From UBA9732 sp963621975 (GTDB taxonomy: Bacteria > Spirochaetota > Spirochaetia > Sphaerochaetales > Sphaerochaetaceae), in the NCBI GenBank assembly GCA_963621975.1, contig CAVFGI010000003.1:1-64000 (forward strand): a DNA stretch of 64,000 nucleotides. Direction: 5' to 3'. The notes beneath the pieces were generated by a model that saw only the letters and a list, made by a program, of their open reading frames with translations, was not told where the DNA came from and did not search any database. Of this stretch, positions 16,211-24,401 are shown piece by piece; within the stretch, counting starts at the first letter, position 1, and the number at the start of each line of letters is the position of its first letter. The position numbers were made by a program, and so were the translations under genes.

Positions 16211-17743
16211 ATGAGTGAATTTCTTCAAGGTTTACAGATGGTTTCAAACGTCTCAACAATTCTATGGTGTGCCTTTGGTTCTGTTTTAGGAATCATTCTT
16301 GGAGCTCTTCCAGGATTAACAGCAACAATGGGCATTGCCTTAGTCATTCCAATTTCATATAGCATTTCTAACACAGCAACAGGCATTGGCCTTTTGCTTT
16401 CAGTTTACTGTGGTGCTGTCTGTGGAGCTTCTATTCCTGCAATTCTTCTTGGAATTCCAGGAAACCCAAATGCAATTGCAACAGTAACAGATGGTCAACG
16501 CATGACACAAAAAGGACTTGCAGGTCAGGCCCTTGGTGGCGCAGTAATTGCTTCAATGATTGGAGGTCTTGGTTCTGAGATTATATTGATATTCTTTAGC
16601 CCTCTAATTGCAAAAGCAACACTTGCTTTTGGTCCTGCAGAAAAGACAACTTTGGCACTTGTAGGATTAGTCATAATAGCATCGGTTTCTGGGAAAGACA
16701 TTTTAAAAGGCCTTCTCATGGGTGCGTTGGGCTTTGTTTTCGCGTTCCTAGGAACAGACCCAATTTCTGGAGCTTGTCGAATGCCTTTTGCAAGTCTGCT
16801 GAAAAAAACAGTATTAGCTAATGGCTTTGATATGACATCTACCCTTATTGGTCTTTATGGTGTCAGCCAAGTTTTCACAGAACTTGCAAACTTGCATAAA
16901 CCACAGAATACAGATGTAACAACAGATATTGGAAAAGTTTTCCCTCCATTCAAAAAAGTGCTACAAATGTGGCAAATTATTGTTGCTTCCCTTGGAATTG
17001 GAACTGTTATTGGTGCAATTCCTGGCACAGGTGCATCAATTGCTGTTTTCATGGCGCACGATGCTGCAACAAAAATCTGCGATGCCTCAAATGGCAAATT
17101 AGAAAGACCTGGCACAGGATGCCTTGAGGGAGTCTTTGCTCCAGAAGTTGCAAACAATGCCGTAACTGGTGGTGCATTGATTCCAGCTCTTTCCCTTGGA
17201 ATTCCAGGCGATAGTGCTACAGCTGTTCTTATTGGAGCGTTAATGATTAACGGAGTAACTCCTGGTTTCCAGCTTTTCAATACAAACATGCCTCTTGTTT
17301 ACTCAATCTTCATTACACTATTTATTGCAAACGTATTTATGGGAGTTTTCCAACTTGCAGGTATTAGACTCTATCCAAAGGTCTTACTTATCAGTCAAAG
17401 AATTCTCATGCCAATAGTTTTAATCCTCTCATTTATTGGCTCGTACGCACTTGCTGGAGCCTCCGTTGCAAAGGGAGTTTTCAATGTTGGAACAGCTTTA
17501 TTCATGGGTCTTGTAGGCTATGAAATGAAGAAGAACGGATATCCCCTTGCTCCAATTGTTCTAGGCTTCATTCTTGGTGGAATGTTTGAAGAAAATTTCA
17601 GAAAGGCAATGAAACTTGGTGCAGGCACAATGGAAAGATTTTTCACCTCTCCAATTTGTTGGATCTTTACATTACTTTCAGTTGCAGTCGTCATTTCCTC
17701 TGTCATCAAAAACAAGAAAGACGCAAAGGCAAACAATGCTTAA
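16211..17743 (+). CDS. tctA: Tripartite tricarboxylate transporter large permease TctA
   Basis: The 12-helix transport subunit of the TTT importer, 510 residues, the usual length. It has the family's paired glycine-rich signatures: GALPGLTATMGIALVIPISY near residue 32, and GAIPGTGASIAVFMAHDAA in the second half. AIALVIPGNPNA-like and LGIPGDSATAVLIGA phrases also match. AGGAGG lies close before the ATG. Its end overlaps the next gene by 8 bp, so translation is probably coupled. Confidence 0.95.
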   Translation: MSEFLQGLQMVSNVSTILWCAFGSVLGIILGALPGLTATMGIALVIPISYSISNTATGIGLLLSVYCGAVCGASIPAILLGIPGNPNAIATVTDGQRMTQKGLAGQALGGAVIASMIGGLGSEIILIFFSPLIAKATLAFGPAEKTTLALVGLVIIASVSGKDILKGLLMGALGFVFAFLGTDPISGACRMPFASLLKKTVLANGFDMTSTLIGLYGVSQVFTELANLHKPQNTDVTTDIGKVFPPFKKVLQMWQIIVASLGIGTVIGAIPGTGASIAVFMAHDAATKICDASNGKLERPGTGCLEGVFAPEVANNAVTGGALIPALSLGIPGDSATAVLIGALMINGVTPGFQLFNTNMPLVYSIFITLFIANVFMGVFQLAGIRLYPKVLLISQRILMPIVLILSFIGSYALAGASVAKGVFNVGTALFMGLVGYEMKKNGYPLAPIVLGFILGGMFEENFRKAMKLGAGTMERFFTSPICWIFTLLSVAVVISSVIKNKKDAKANNA

Positions 17744-18473
17744 ATTTATTTTTCTTGGTGCAAATGGATCAATTCAGGAAAGAGACAGTGGAAACACTTC
17801 ACTGCTCTTTTCTGATGGAATGTCAACTATTCTCGTAGACGCCTCTGTGAATCTATATGTAGCTGTTGAAGCCCAAATTGACGCAGTGGTCTTAACTCAC
17901 GAACACATAGATCATATGTATGCGCTTCCAAGCCTCTTACATCAACTCTGGCTTGAAAAACGCACAAAACCACTAAAAATTATCTGCCCAGCCGGTATTC
18001 GACCAATGGTAGAGGGCCTCATAGACAACTTCTCAATACGCTCCAAAAAAGGCATTTTTGACATAGTTTTTGAGCCAGCAACAGAAAATTGCGTTGGTGA
18101 TATCAAGCTTAGTTTCTTCAAGACAGTGCACACCCCCAACTCCGTTGGCATGATTGTGCAATCTGGCACAAATAAGATTGTCTACACGTGCGACACAGCA
18201 CCAATTTCCAAAGCACACGAAAGCCTTCCTTCCTGTGCTTTTAATCCCGATATCCTTATCCACGAATCAAATTCTTTAAGCGATGTTCGGAAACCAGATC
18301 ACAGTGGAGGATTAGAAGCTGCCAAACTGGCCCAAGAACTTGGTGCAAAACGCCTAATACTTTGCCACCTTCCAAAAGGAGAAATTGCAAAGCAAGCTAT
18401 ATTAAATGAAGCGAAAACAATATATTCAAAAACACAGCTACCAAATATCTTGAAAGAGGAGATTCTTTATTAA
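17736..18473 (+). CDS. Metallo-beta-lactamase fold hydrolase in the TTT operon
   Basis: A 245-residue hydrolase of the RNase Z/PhnP-like MBL class. The zinc motif HEHIDH spans residues 55-60. Further ligands are His131 in TVHTP, Asp in TCDTA near residue 150, and a C-terminal LILCHLPKG histidine. It begins inside the stop region of tctA (8-bp overlap) and is followed 1 bp later by the phosphohexomutase, so it belongs to the transport operon. PhnP-like members are phosphodiesterases, so hydrolysis of an imported or phosphorylated sugar-acid derivative is one possibility. The exact reaction is unknown. Confidence 0.8.
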   Translation: MLKFIFLGANGSIQERDSGNTSLLFSDGMSTILVDASVNLYVAVEAQIDAVVLTHEHIDHMYALPSLLHQLWLEKRTKPLKIICPAGIRPMVEGLIDNFSIRSKKGIFDIVFEPATENCVGDIKLSFFKTVHTPNSVGMIVQSGTNKIVYTCDTAPISKAHESLPSCAFNPDILIHESNSLSDVRKPDHSGGLEAAKLAQELGAKRLILCHLPKGEIAKQAILNEAKTIYSKTQLPNILKEEILY

Positions 18474-18474
18474 T

Positions 18475-20010
18475 ATGGATGATCTTTTACTTGGGATGTT
18501 TAAACTTTATGACATAAGGACTAAAGAGCAAAACCTCACTGACAAAATAAGGGAGCGTTTGTATAACGCCATAGTACTCTACTACAAAGAAAGTCTTAAA
18601 GCCAAATCTGTTGTAATTTGCAGAGATGCAAGATTATATGTTCCCCAACTAGTAGAAGGTCTCACCGTTGCCTTTACTAAAGCCGGAATAGATGTTTTTA
18701 TGAATCCCCTTCCAATATCCACCTGCCAGTTTTATTACACCTGCATGAAACACAGAGAAAGTGCAGGCATAATGGTCACAGCTTCACATAATCCAGGCGA
18801 ATATGTTGGAATGAAACTAATGGCACAGGAGTTACTTCCAGTTGCATATGGCAATGGTCCAGAAGGTGGCATTGAGAAGATTAAAGCAAACTACATAGCA
18901 GAGCTTGCTGCACCTTGTTCAAAAGTACTTGGCAAAGTTATTGTTGTAAACGAATTAGAATCATACATTAACTACTCAATGGAACTTGCTGGGGTGTCTG
19001 AAGGCTCACTCAAAGGACTTAAAGTTTTGTTTGATTTCTTAAATGGTTCTGCAGGATTTGAAGAAGCTCTTGCATTTCAAAAAGCTGGTGCAACAGTAAC
19101 CTTTAGAAATCTTGTTCCCAACGGGTTTTTCCCACATGGAGATCCAAATCCAATAATTGAAAGCTCTATTGCTCCAACTAGATCAGCAATGAAAGAAGGT
19201 TCATTTGATATTGGATTCTGTTTTGATGGAGATGGAGATAGAATGGACCTTATGGATAGTGATGGACAACAGATTGTACCTGGTCTAAATATGTCCATAA
19301 TTATTCCTAAAATCATGGAAATTTACGGTGGGACAAAGCGCGAATTTTATGCAGATGTTAAGGCCCTTCCTATAGCTCTATGTGAAATAGCAAAAGCAGG
19401 AGCAAATGTCCACATTATTAGAAATGGACACTCATACATAAAGGCAAAACTTAGAGATAATTGCAATTTAGGATATTTTGCATCAGAAGAAGAATCGGCC
19501 CACTACTACATGAATTTCCCTTATAACCCAAAGGACTTATCACAGGGTTTTGCAGCAATTGAGTCTACTCTTTTCTTTGCTCTCTTAACAGCAAGATGTA
19601 GACTAGAAAATCCGGATGCATACAAGAAAGCAAAAGCTCTTCAGTCATCTATTTTTAGAGATCGAGAATGGCCTCTATATTGTGAAGCTGCACCAGAAAA
19701 GATGCCCCAAATCCTAGATGATGTTGAAAAAAATATGACTTTACTTGGTGCAGAAGTCATCAAAACAATGGATGATGGAAGCGATTTAGATGCAACTTTA
19801 ATGCGTTTTAATCTTCCTCTTCATTTTGATTCACACACTTCTCTAGATGGTAAAACCTGGGGACAAGTTGCACAACGCATTTCAAGAAGTGAAGATGCAA
19901 TGGTTCGTTGGGAAGTTGTATCAAACAATAAAGACTTTTGTGATAAACTAAATTCAATTATCAAGGAAATAACTGATGGATATGTCAGTAAAGGTTATGC
20001 GAGGTATTGA
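18475..20010 (+). CDS. Phosphohexomutase (phosphomannomutase/phosphoglucomutase family)
   Basis: A 511-residue alpha-D-phosphohexomutase that interconverts the 1- and 6-phosphates of a hexose. The catalytic serine loop is TASHNP (Ser104), the Mg loop is DGDGDR (251-256), the sugar-specificity loop is ASEEESAH (GEMSGH in classical enzymes), and the C-terminal phosphate loop near RISRSEDAMVRWEV is altered from the usual RxSGTEP. That loss suggests an unusual substrate. ATG 18475 has GAGGAG 12 nt upstream; a second in-frame ATG at residue 8 is possible. It is distinct from the glmM-type mutase at 26.6 kb. Its place behind a TTT importer and before a DeoR regulator suggests a dedicated catabolic role. 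Confidence 0.85.
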   Translation: MDDLLLGMFKLYDIRTKEQNLTDKIRERLYNAIVLYYKESLKAKSVVICRDARLYVPQLVEGLTVAFTKAGIDVFMNPLPISTCQFYYTCMKHRESAGIMVTASHNPGEYVGMKLMAQELLPVAYGNGPEGGIEKIKANYIAELAAPCSKVLGKVIVVNELESYINYSMELAGVSEGSLKGLKVLFDFLNGSAGFEEALAFQKAGATVTFRNLVPNGFFPHGDPNPIIESSIAPTRSAMKEGSFDIGFCFDGDGDRMDLMDSDGQQIVPGLNMSIIIPKIMEIYGGTKREFYADVKALPIALCEIAKAGANVHIIRNGHSYIKAKLRDNCNLGYFASEEESAHYYMNFPYNPKDLSQGFAAIESTLFFALLTARCRLENPDAYKKAKALQSSIFRDREWPLYCEAAPEKMPQILDDVEKNMTLLGAEVIKTMDDGSDLDATLMRFNLPLHFDSHTSLDGKTWGQVAQRISRSEDAMVRWEVVSNNKDFCDKLNSIIKEITDGYVSKGYARY

Positions 20011-20774
20011 TGTCAAGTAATGATAGGCAAGATCAAATTCTAAATCTCTTGACCACTAATGATTATCTAACAGTGGAAGAACTATCTAAAGCTCTTGGAG
20101 TTTCAAAAGTAACAATTAGATCTTACTTAAGCAGCATGGAACAGAAAGGCCTTCTCTTTAGAACACATGGTGGTGCAATGATTCCAGAGAGAAAAAGTAT
20201 TATCAGAAGCATTTCCAATACAATACGTGAATTCAGTAAAGAGAAAGAAAATATTGCAAGAGCTGCAGCACAATTGATTGCAGATGAAAACGTAGTGCTT
20301 ACAGACAGTGGATCTACCTGTCTTCATTTAGCCACTTTTCTCAGAGGAAAACATTGTACCCTAGTTTCAAACTCTCTGCTTTTAATTGATGCTTTAAAGG
20401 ATGAAGAATCAATTGACATTGTTTCTCTTGGGGGCACACTAAAACGCAGTGTAATGGGCATGACTGGGCCTATGGCTATATCTGACGTTTCTAAAATTCA
20501 CGCAGACATCCTCTTCCTAGGTGCAACAGGATACACTAATTCGGGCCTTTTTTCCTCTAATCTTGCAGAGGCTGAACTTAAACAATGTATGCTAGAGGCC
20601 TCAGACAAAATCTGTTTCTTGGCAGACTACAGCAAATATGGAACCAAAGCCCTCGCCCACATATCATCTTGGGACAACATAGACATTTTCATCACTGACA
20701 AAATTGCCCCAGAATTAAAAGATTCTCTTGAACAAAAAGGTGTTGAGATTATCATTACTGGAATAGAATTTTAA
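20010..20774 (+). CDS. DeoR family transcriptional regulator
   Basis: A 254-residue sugar-phosphate-responsive repressor. The N-terminal DeoR helix-turn-helix spans residues about 5-55 (RQDQILNLL, VEELSKALGVSKVTIRSYL, RTHGGA). The C-terminal DeoRC sensor (about 75-235) has the ISP-fold phrases LTDSGSTCLHLA and VSLGGTLKRS. Here the usual VTIRRDL reads VTIRSYL. ATG 20010 overlaps the upstream stop by one base (TGATG), so it is translationally coupled. As the last gene of the TTT operon it is the likely local regulator, with a phosphorylated sugar as inducer. Confidence 0.9.
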   Translation: MSSNDRQDQILNLLTTNDYLTVEELSKALGVSKVTIRSYLSSMEQKGLLFRTHGGAMIPERKSIIRSISNTIREFSKEKENIARAAAQLIADENVVLTDSGSTCLHLATFLRGKHCTLVSNSLLLIDALKDEESIDIVSLGGTLKRSVMGMTGPMAISDVSKIHADILFLGATGYTNSGLFSSNLAEAELKQCMLEASDKICFLADYSKYGTKALAHISSWDNIDIFITDKIAPELKDSLEQKGVEIIITGIEF

Positions 20775-21586
20775 CTATTTGTTTGTTCTGGCCAACAGAC
20801 AGAGGCTACAGCGTCTAAAGCTTTTAGGTCGGCAGGAGCCCAGTTTAGGAGATAGAACTCCTCTGGTCCAATCCACTTTGCACTTAAATGCTCATTAAGT
20901 TTTGGTTGTTGCTTTTCATCTAAGAAACAAAGAAAAATTTGCATTGTCATATGAAAATGTGGATATTGGTAACTTACTGTTGTGATAAGATCTTTGACTT
21001 CTACTTTTATTGAAAGCTCCTCAGAAAGTTCGCGAGAAATAGCCTGCTGAGGAGATTCTCCATCCTCTATTTTACCACCAGGGAATTCCCACTGAAATGG
21101 AATCTCGGGCTTCTTTGAAGCACACTGGGTTGCAAACAACTTTCCATCTCTCATAATTGCAGCCCCAACAACATTAAGGTGTTTCATTAAAACTTTCTCA
21201 ACAACGGGCATGAGTTGTCTTTTATTACGAGTAAAAATTAAAGAAGCAATCAAGAAAGCCAAAGCCATAAAACCTATTCCACAAAGGGCTTTTTGTACTT
21301 CATTTATAAAAATTAAGCCACCAAGAATATAACCTACAGGAAACAAAGCCAAAGGTAATGCAAAAACAAGAACTGTACTTAAAATTGTTTTTCCCGGGGG
21401 AAGAAAAAGCTCAACCAAATCCCCTTCTTTTAGCTCTATCTTTTTAGTGTTTAACGATAAATACTCATTTTGGTTTTTATTATTACAAAACATTTTGGCA
21501 TGGCATCCTGCGCAGGCGGAATTATCACACCCAACTAAAATAGTACCATCTTTGTTTATTTCCTTTACTGTTACAACCGTATTCAT
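20771..21586 (-). CDS. RseC/SoxR-reducing-like domain fused to a Nudix (MutT) hydrolase
   Basis: A 271-residue fusion. Residues 1-66 hold an RseC-type cysteine cluster (Cys20, 25, 28, 34) and beta domain. Two membrane helices follow (about 68-95 and 100-118). Residues about 132-265 form a cytoplasmic Nudix domain with the complete box G-x5-E-x7-RELSEEL from about 170, of the 8-oxo-dGTP pyrophosphatase (MutT) type. RseC normally works with Rnf/SoxR redox systems and Nudix MutT cleans oxidised nucleotides, so the fusion may tether nucleotide sanitation to a membrane redox sensor. ATG 21586 follows GAGG by about 10 nt. It is 16 bp behind the YmdB-like gene and overlaps DeoR's tail by 4 bp. Confidence 0.82.
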   Translation of the reverse strand: MNTVVTVKEINKDGTILVGCDNSACAGCHAKMFCNNKNQNEYLSLNTKKIELKEGDLVELFLPPGKTILSTVLVFALPLALFPVGYILGGLIFINEVQKALCGIGFMALAFLIASLIFTRNKRQLMPVVEKVLMKHLNVVGAAIMRDGKLFATQCASKKPEIPFQWEFPGGKIEDGESPQQAISRELSEELSIKVEVKDLITTVSYQYPHFHMTMQIFLCFLDEKQQPKLNEHLSAKWIGPEEFYLLNWAPADLKALDAVASVCWPEQTNS

Positions 21587-21602
21587 TCTTACAAAAACCT
21601 CG

Positions 21603-22400
21603 TTATTCCAATTCTGGAACTTCAATATCACACCTAATAGTTTCTACCTGAATTGCTTTCCCCTTATCATCAAACTCACATAAAAGTCCTTGCATTTGAG
21701 GTTTCAACCAATACTCTTTGGATCTAATTATAGCCTGCGTTCTAATATGTTTGATTTCCGTCTCTGGTTCAAAGCCACCTACGCTCATACTGGAACCACA
21801 ACGTCCAAGATCTGTTATGTAGGCTGTTCCGCCAGGTAAAATTTGTGCATCAGAAGTTAAAACTTTACTATGTGTTCCAATAACTGCACTGACCTGCCCT
21901 TGCAATAAATATCCCATTGAAGCTTTCTCGGCTGTGGTAGAAGAATGAAAAATATAAAACACAAATGGAGTTTGTTCTTTAGCTTTTGCAACAATGTTTT
22001 CAGCATAATTAAAAGGGTTATTCAAATGTGGAGAATTAAAATTCCCCATGCCAAGTGTGTTGATAATACATACAGGTTGATTTCCAACATTGAAGTACTT
22101 AATTCCACGGCCCGGAACTGCATCCGGATAGTTCGAAGGTCTTAAAATTCTATCTTTTTTGTCTATGTTTTCAACCATATCGGGCTTATAAAAGGCCTTC
22201 TCCCCCAATGTGATGAAATCTACACCAAAGTTACGCATTGTTACGGCAGATTGGATCCCCATTCCAAATCCTCCGGTGGCCCCTTCTCCGTTAACTATGA
22301 CTAGGTCTATACTGCGCTCTTTTTTCAGGGGTTTTAGCCCATTTTTCAATACGCCAATACCACACCTTCCAACTATTTCACCCAAAAACAAAACTTTCAT
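21603..22400 (-). CDS. YmdB-like (TIGR00282) metallophosphoesterase homologue with degenerate metal site
   Basis: A 265-residue protein aligning over its full length with the YmdB 2',3'-cyclic-nucleotide phosphodiesterase family (start MKVLFLGEIVG, GGTAYITDLG near residue 190). The di-iron ligands are mostly changed: the Asp8 position is Glu8, Glu39 is kept, Asn40 is Gly, Asn67-His68 is Glu67-Lys68, and the GTHTHV motif reads GTHSKV. The FH-containing loop (FYIFHSSTTAEK) keeps one His. Metal-dependent catalysis is therefore doubtful, and it may be a regulatory pseudo-enzyme. It is the first gene of a two-gene unit with the RseC-Nudix fusion and diverges from lptC. Confidence 0.75.
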   Translation of the reverse strand: MKVLFLGEIVGRCGIGVLKNGLKPLKKERSIDLVIVNGEGATGGFGMGIQSAVTMRNFGVDFITLGEKAFYKPDMVENIDKKDRILRPSNYPDAVPGRGIKYFNVGNQPVCIINTLGMGNFNSPHLNNPFNYAENIVAKAKEQTPFVFYIFHSSTTAEKASMGYLLQGQVSAVIGTHSKVLTSDAQILPGGTAYITDLGRCGSSMSVGGFEPETEIKHIRTQAIIRSKEYWLKPQMQGLLCEFDDKGKAIQVETIRCDIEVPELE

Positions 22401-22463
22401 AAGACAAATTTACTCGTCATTCAACTACTTTGCAATAGGTTGGTTTAGGTGTATATTTGCTAT

Positions 22464-23030
22464 ATGACAAATAGAAAAATGGCACACTTTTTGCTTGTAT
22501 CTCTTTTGAAGATGCCTTTAATGCTTTTGTTGCTCCTTTTACTATTTGTCTCTGTTTCGTGCTCAAAGTCTACAAAAGAAACAACACCTCTTGGAGAACA
22601 AGAACTTCCAGATATGATTCTTGAGGATGCCCAATATACTTTAGGACGGCCAAATGAAGATGCTTTAATCATGATGGCTTCTAAAATTGAAATTTACAAG
22701 AGTGAAAAAGGAACCACTTTGGAAAACGTTGAATTTTGGCAGAATAATAATGGATTTAAAGGATCTTGCGATCTTGCAGAGGTAAATCAAGACAATAACC
22801 ATGCCGTTCTTACTGGCAATGTAGTAATAAGCAGAGAAAGTGATAACATTCAAATTTTTGCCCAAAGTATAGAATGGAACAATGACCAAATGTCCCTTCA
22901 AACAACAGGAGTCGTAAAAGTAATCTATGGAGATGGAACAGAAATAGAAGCTCAAGGATTCTATTCAGAGCTTGATAAAAACCTTTTTGAATTTGAAAGG
23001 ATTATCAGAGGTACAATAAATGAACAATAG
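22464..23030 (+). CDS. lptC: LptC-like lipoprotein of the LPS export system
   Basis: Inner-membrane-anchored, periplasmic partner of LptB/LptA in lipid A-glycan transport. The hydrophobic N-terminus ends in a lipobox-like VSVSC, so lipidation is likely, unlike the single-helix E. coli protein. The rest repeats OstA-type beta strands (ASKIEIYKS, ARAQSIEW-like IFAQSIEWNN, EAQGFYSEL). About 188 residues with ATG 22464. ATGs at 22479 and 22512 are alternatives, as no start has a good ribosome site. It overlaps lptA by 11 bp and heads lptC-lptA-lptB-rpoN. Confidence 0.75.
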   Translation: MTNRKMAHFLLVSLLKMPLMLLLLLLLFVSVSCSKSTKETTPLGEQELPDMILEDAQYTLGRPNEDALIMMASKIEIYKSEKGTTLENVEFWQNNNGFKGSCDLAEVNQDNNHAVLTGNVVISRESDNIQIFAQSIEWNNDQMSLQTTGVVKVIYGDGTEIEAQGFYSELDKNLFEFERIIRGTINEQ

Positions 23031-23658
23031 CCTAAAACAGAAGTTTATAATTCTTTTTCTTATTTTAACCCTGAATGGAGCTATTGTTTATGCTTCAAAC
23101 ATTAGCTTCTCTGGAGGTTATACAAAAGTAAACCTACAAGAGGGAAATAAATCGGTTAGCCTTTCTGGGGGAGCAAATGTTACCGCAGATGGTCTTACAA
23201 TTAAGGCGGATAAAATTGAACTCTATGGAACAGATTATAAATATGTAAGTTGTAGTGGAAATGTTGAAGTCAGTGATTCTGAAAGAGGAATAAGTCTTAG
23301 TTGTCCATCTCTTTCTTTTGATAGAGAAAGTGGAAAAATAGTTTCTGATGGATGGATTGAAATTGAAGATACTACAAATGAAGCAACATTATCTGGTGCT
23401 TGGTTTGAGTATGATACAAAAACAACATTAATTAAACTTCAAATGATGGCAAAGATTGTCAAGGTCACAGATGACGGCCTTATGACTTGCCAAGCAGATA
23501 CCATTGAATTTAACAATGAGACTCAAACCGTCACTCTAAAAGGTAAAGCAGAAGTTCAATGGAATGGAAACACATATAAGGCTTCTTTGATCATTGTTGA
23601 TCTTAAGGACTATGGAATTACAATGCATGGCTCTATAACAGGAGAAGTCAATGGATAA
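23020..23658 (+). CDS. lptA: LptA/OstA-like periplasmic LPS transport protein
   Basis: A 212-residue exported protein with a signal peptide (residues 1-25, ending VYAS) and OstA-type repeating beta-jellyroll strands (VSLSGGANVTADGLTIKADKIEL, then SCSGNVEVSD, DTIEFNNETQTVTLKGKAEV). LptA bridges inner and outer membrane in lipopolysaccharide-type transport. It overlaps lptC at the start and lptB by 8 bp at the end, so the three are translationally coupled. Presence of the system implies an LPS-like or other amphipathic outer-leaflet glycolipid. Confidence 0.8.
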   Translation: MNNSLKQKFIILFLILTLNGAIVYASNISFSGGYTKVNLQEGNKSVSLSGGANVTADGLTIKADKIELYGTDYKYVSCSGNVEVSDSERGISLSCPSLSFDRESGKIVSDGWIEIEDTTNEATLSGAWFEYDTKTTLIKLQMMAKIVKVTDDGLMTCQADTIEFNNETQTVTLKGKAEVQWNGNTYKASLIIVDLKDYGITMHGSITGEVNG

Positions 23659-24376
23659 CATACTTAGAGTTGATCACCTAAAAAAAAGATATGGAAAACG
23701 CGAAGTTGTCAAGGACATCTCTTTTGAAATGACCAGTGGTCAAATAATTGGGCTTCTTGGACCAAATGGGGCAGGAAAAACAACTACGTTCTACATGATT
23801 GTTGGCTTTATTACAAACAATGGTGGCTCCATATCCCTAAATGGAATTGATATTACAAACCTTCCTATGTACAAGAGAGCCAGATTAGGAATTTCCTATC
23901 TTCCTCAAGAGCCATCAATATTCAGGAAACTAAGCGTTGAAGACAATATTAGACTTGTAGTTGAATCAAGAGACAACATGGACAACAAGAAAAAAGAAAT
24001 TGTCGTAAATGGACTCTTAAAATCTTTTGGTCTCACTGATCTAGCAAAACAAAAAGGTTATACCCTCTCAGGAGGAGAACGAAGAAGAACTGAAATTGCT
24101 AGATGTTTAGCAACAAGTCCTAGGTTTTTATTGCTTGATGAACCCTTTGCAGGAATAGACCCAAAGGCAGTTTACGAAATTAAACAAATAGTTAGGTCTT
24201 TGGCAAGACTTGGAATTGGCATACTCTTAACAGACCACAACGTAAGAGATGCCCTTTCAATAACAACCTGCTCCTACATCATCAGCGAAGGCTCAATTTT
24301 AGTTTCTGGGGGAAAGAATGAGCTTTTAGCAAACGATATTGCAAGAGATATCTACTTTGGAGAATCGTTTGAATAA
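23651..24376 (+). CDS. lptB: LPS export ABC transporter ATPase LptB
   Basis: A 241-residue cytoplasmic ATPase, full family length. Walker A is GPNGAGKTT (about 36-44), the signature is LSGGERRR, Walker B is LLLDEPFAGIDP, and the H-loop is TDHNVRDAL. The LptB-specific phrase LPQEPSIFRKLSVEDNI at the Q-loop is present. It powers extraction of glycolipid through LptFG, which are not in this window. It is followed 25 bp later by rpoN, a widespread neighbour pairing. Confidence 0.95.
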   Translation: MDNILRVDHLKKRYGKREVVKDISFEMTSGQIIGLLGPNGAGKTTTFYMIVGFITNNGGSISLNGIDITNLPMYKRARLGISYLPQEPSIFRKLSVEDNIRLVVESRDNMDNKKKEIVVNGLLKSFGLTDLAKQKGYTLSGGERRRTEIARCLATSPRFLLLDEPFAGIDPKAVYEIKQIVRSLARLGIGILLTDHNVRDALSITTCSYIISEGSILVSGGKNELLANDIARDIYFGESFE

Positions 24377-24401
24377 AACCTCTAAATAAGAAGGATTAAA
24401 C

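Noticed and set aside
18475..20010. Calling the phosphohexomutase in the TTT operon GlmM or ManB
   Set aside because: Its specificity loop and final phosphate loop differ from both. A separate glmM-type gene with intact loops exists at 26.6 kb.
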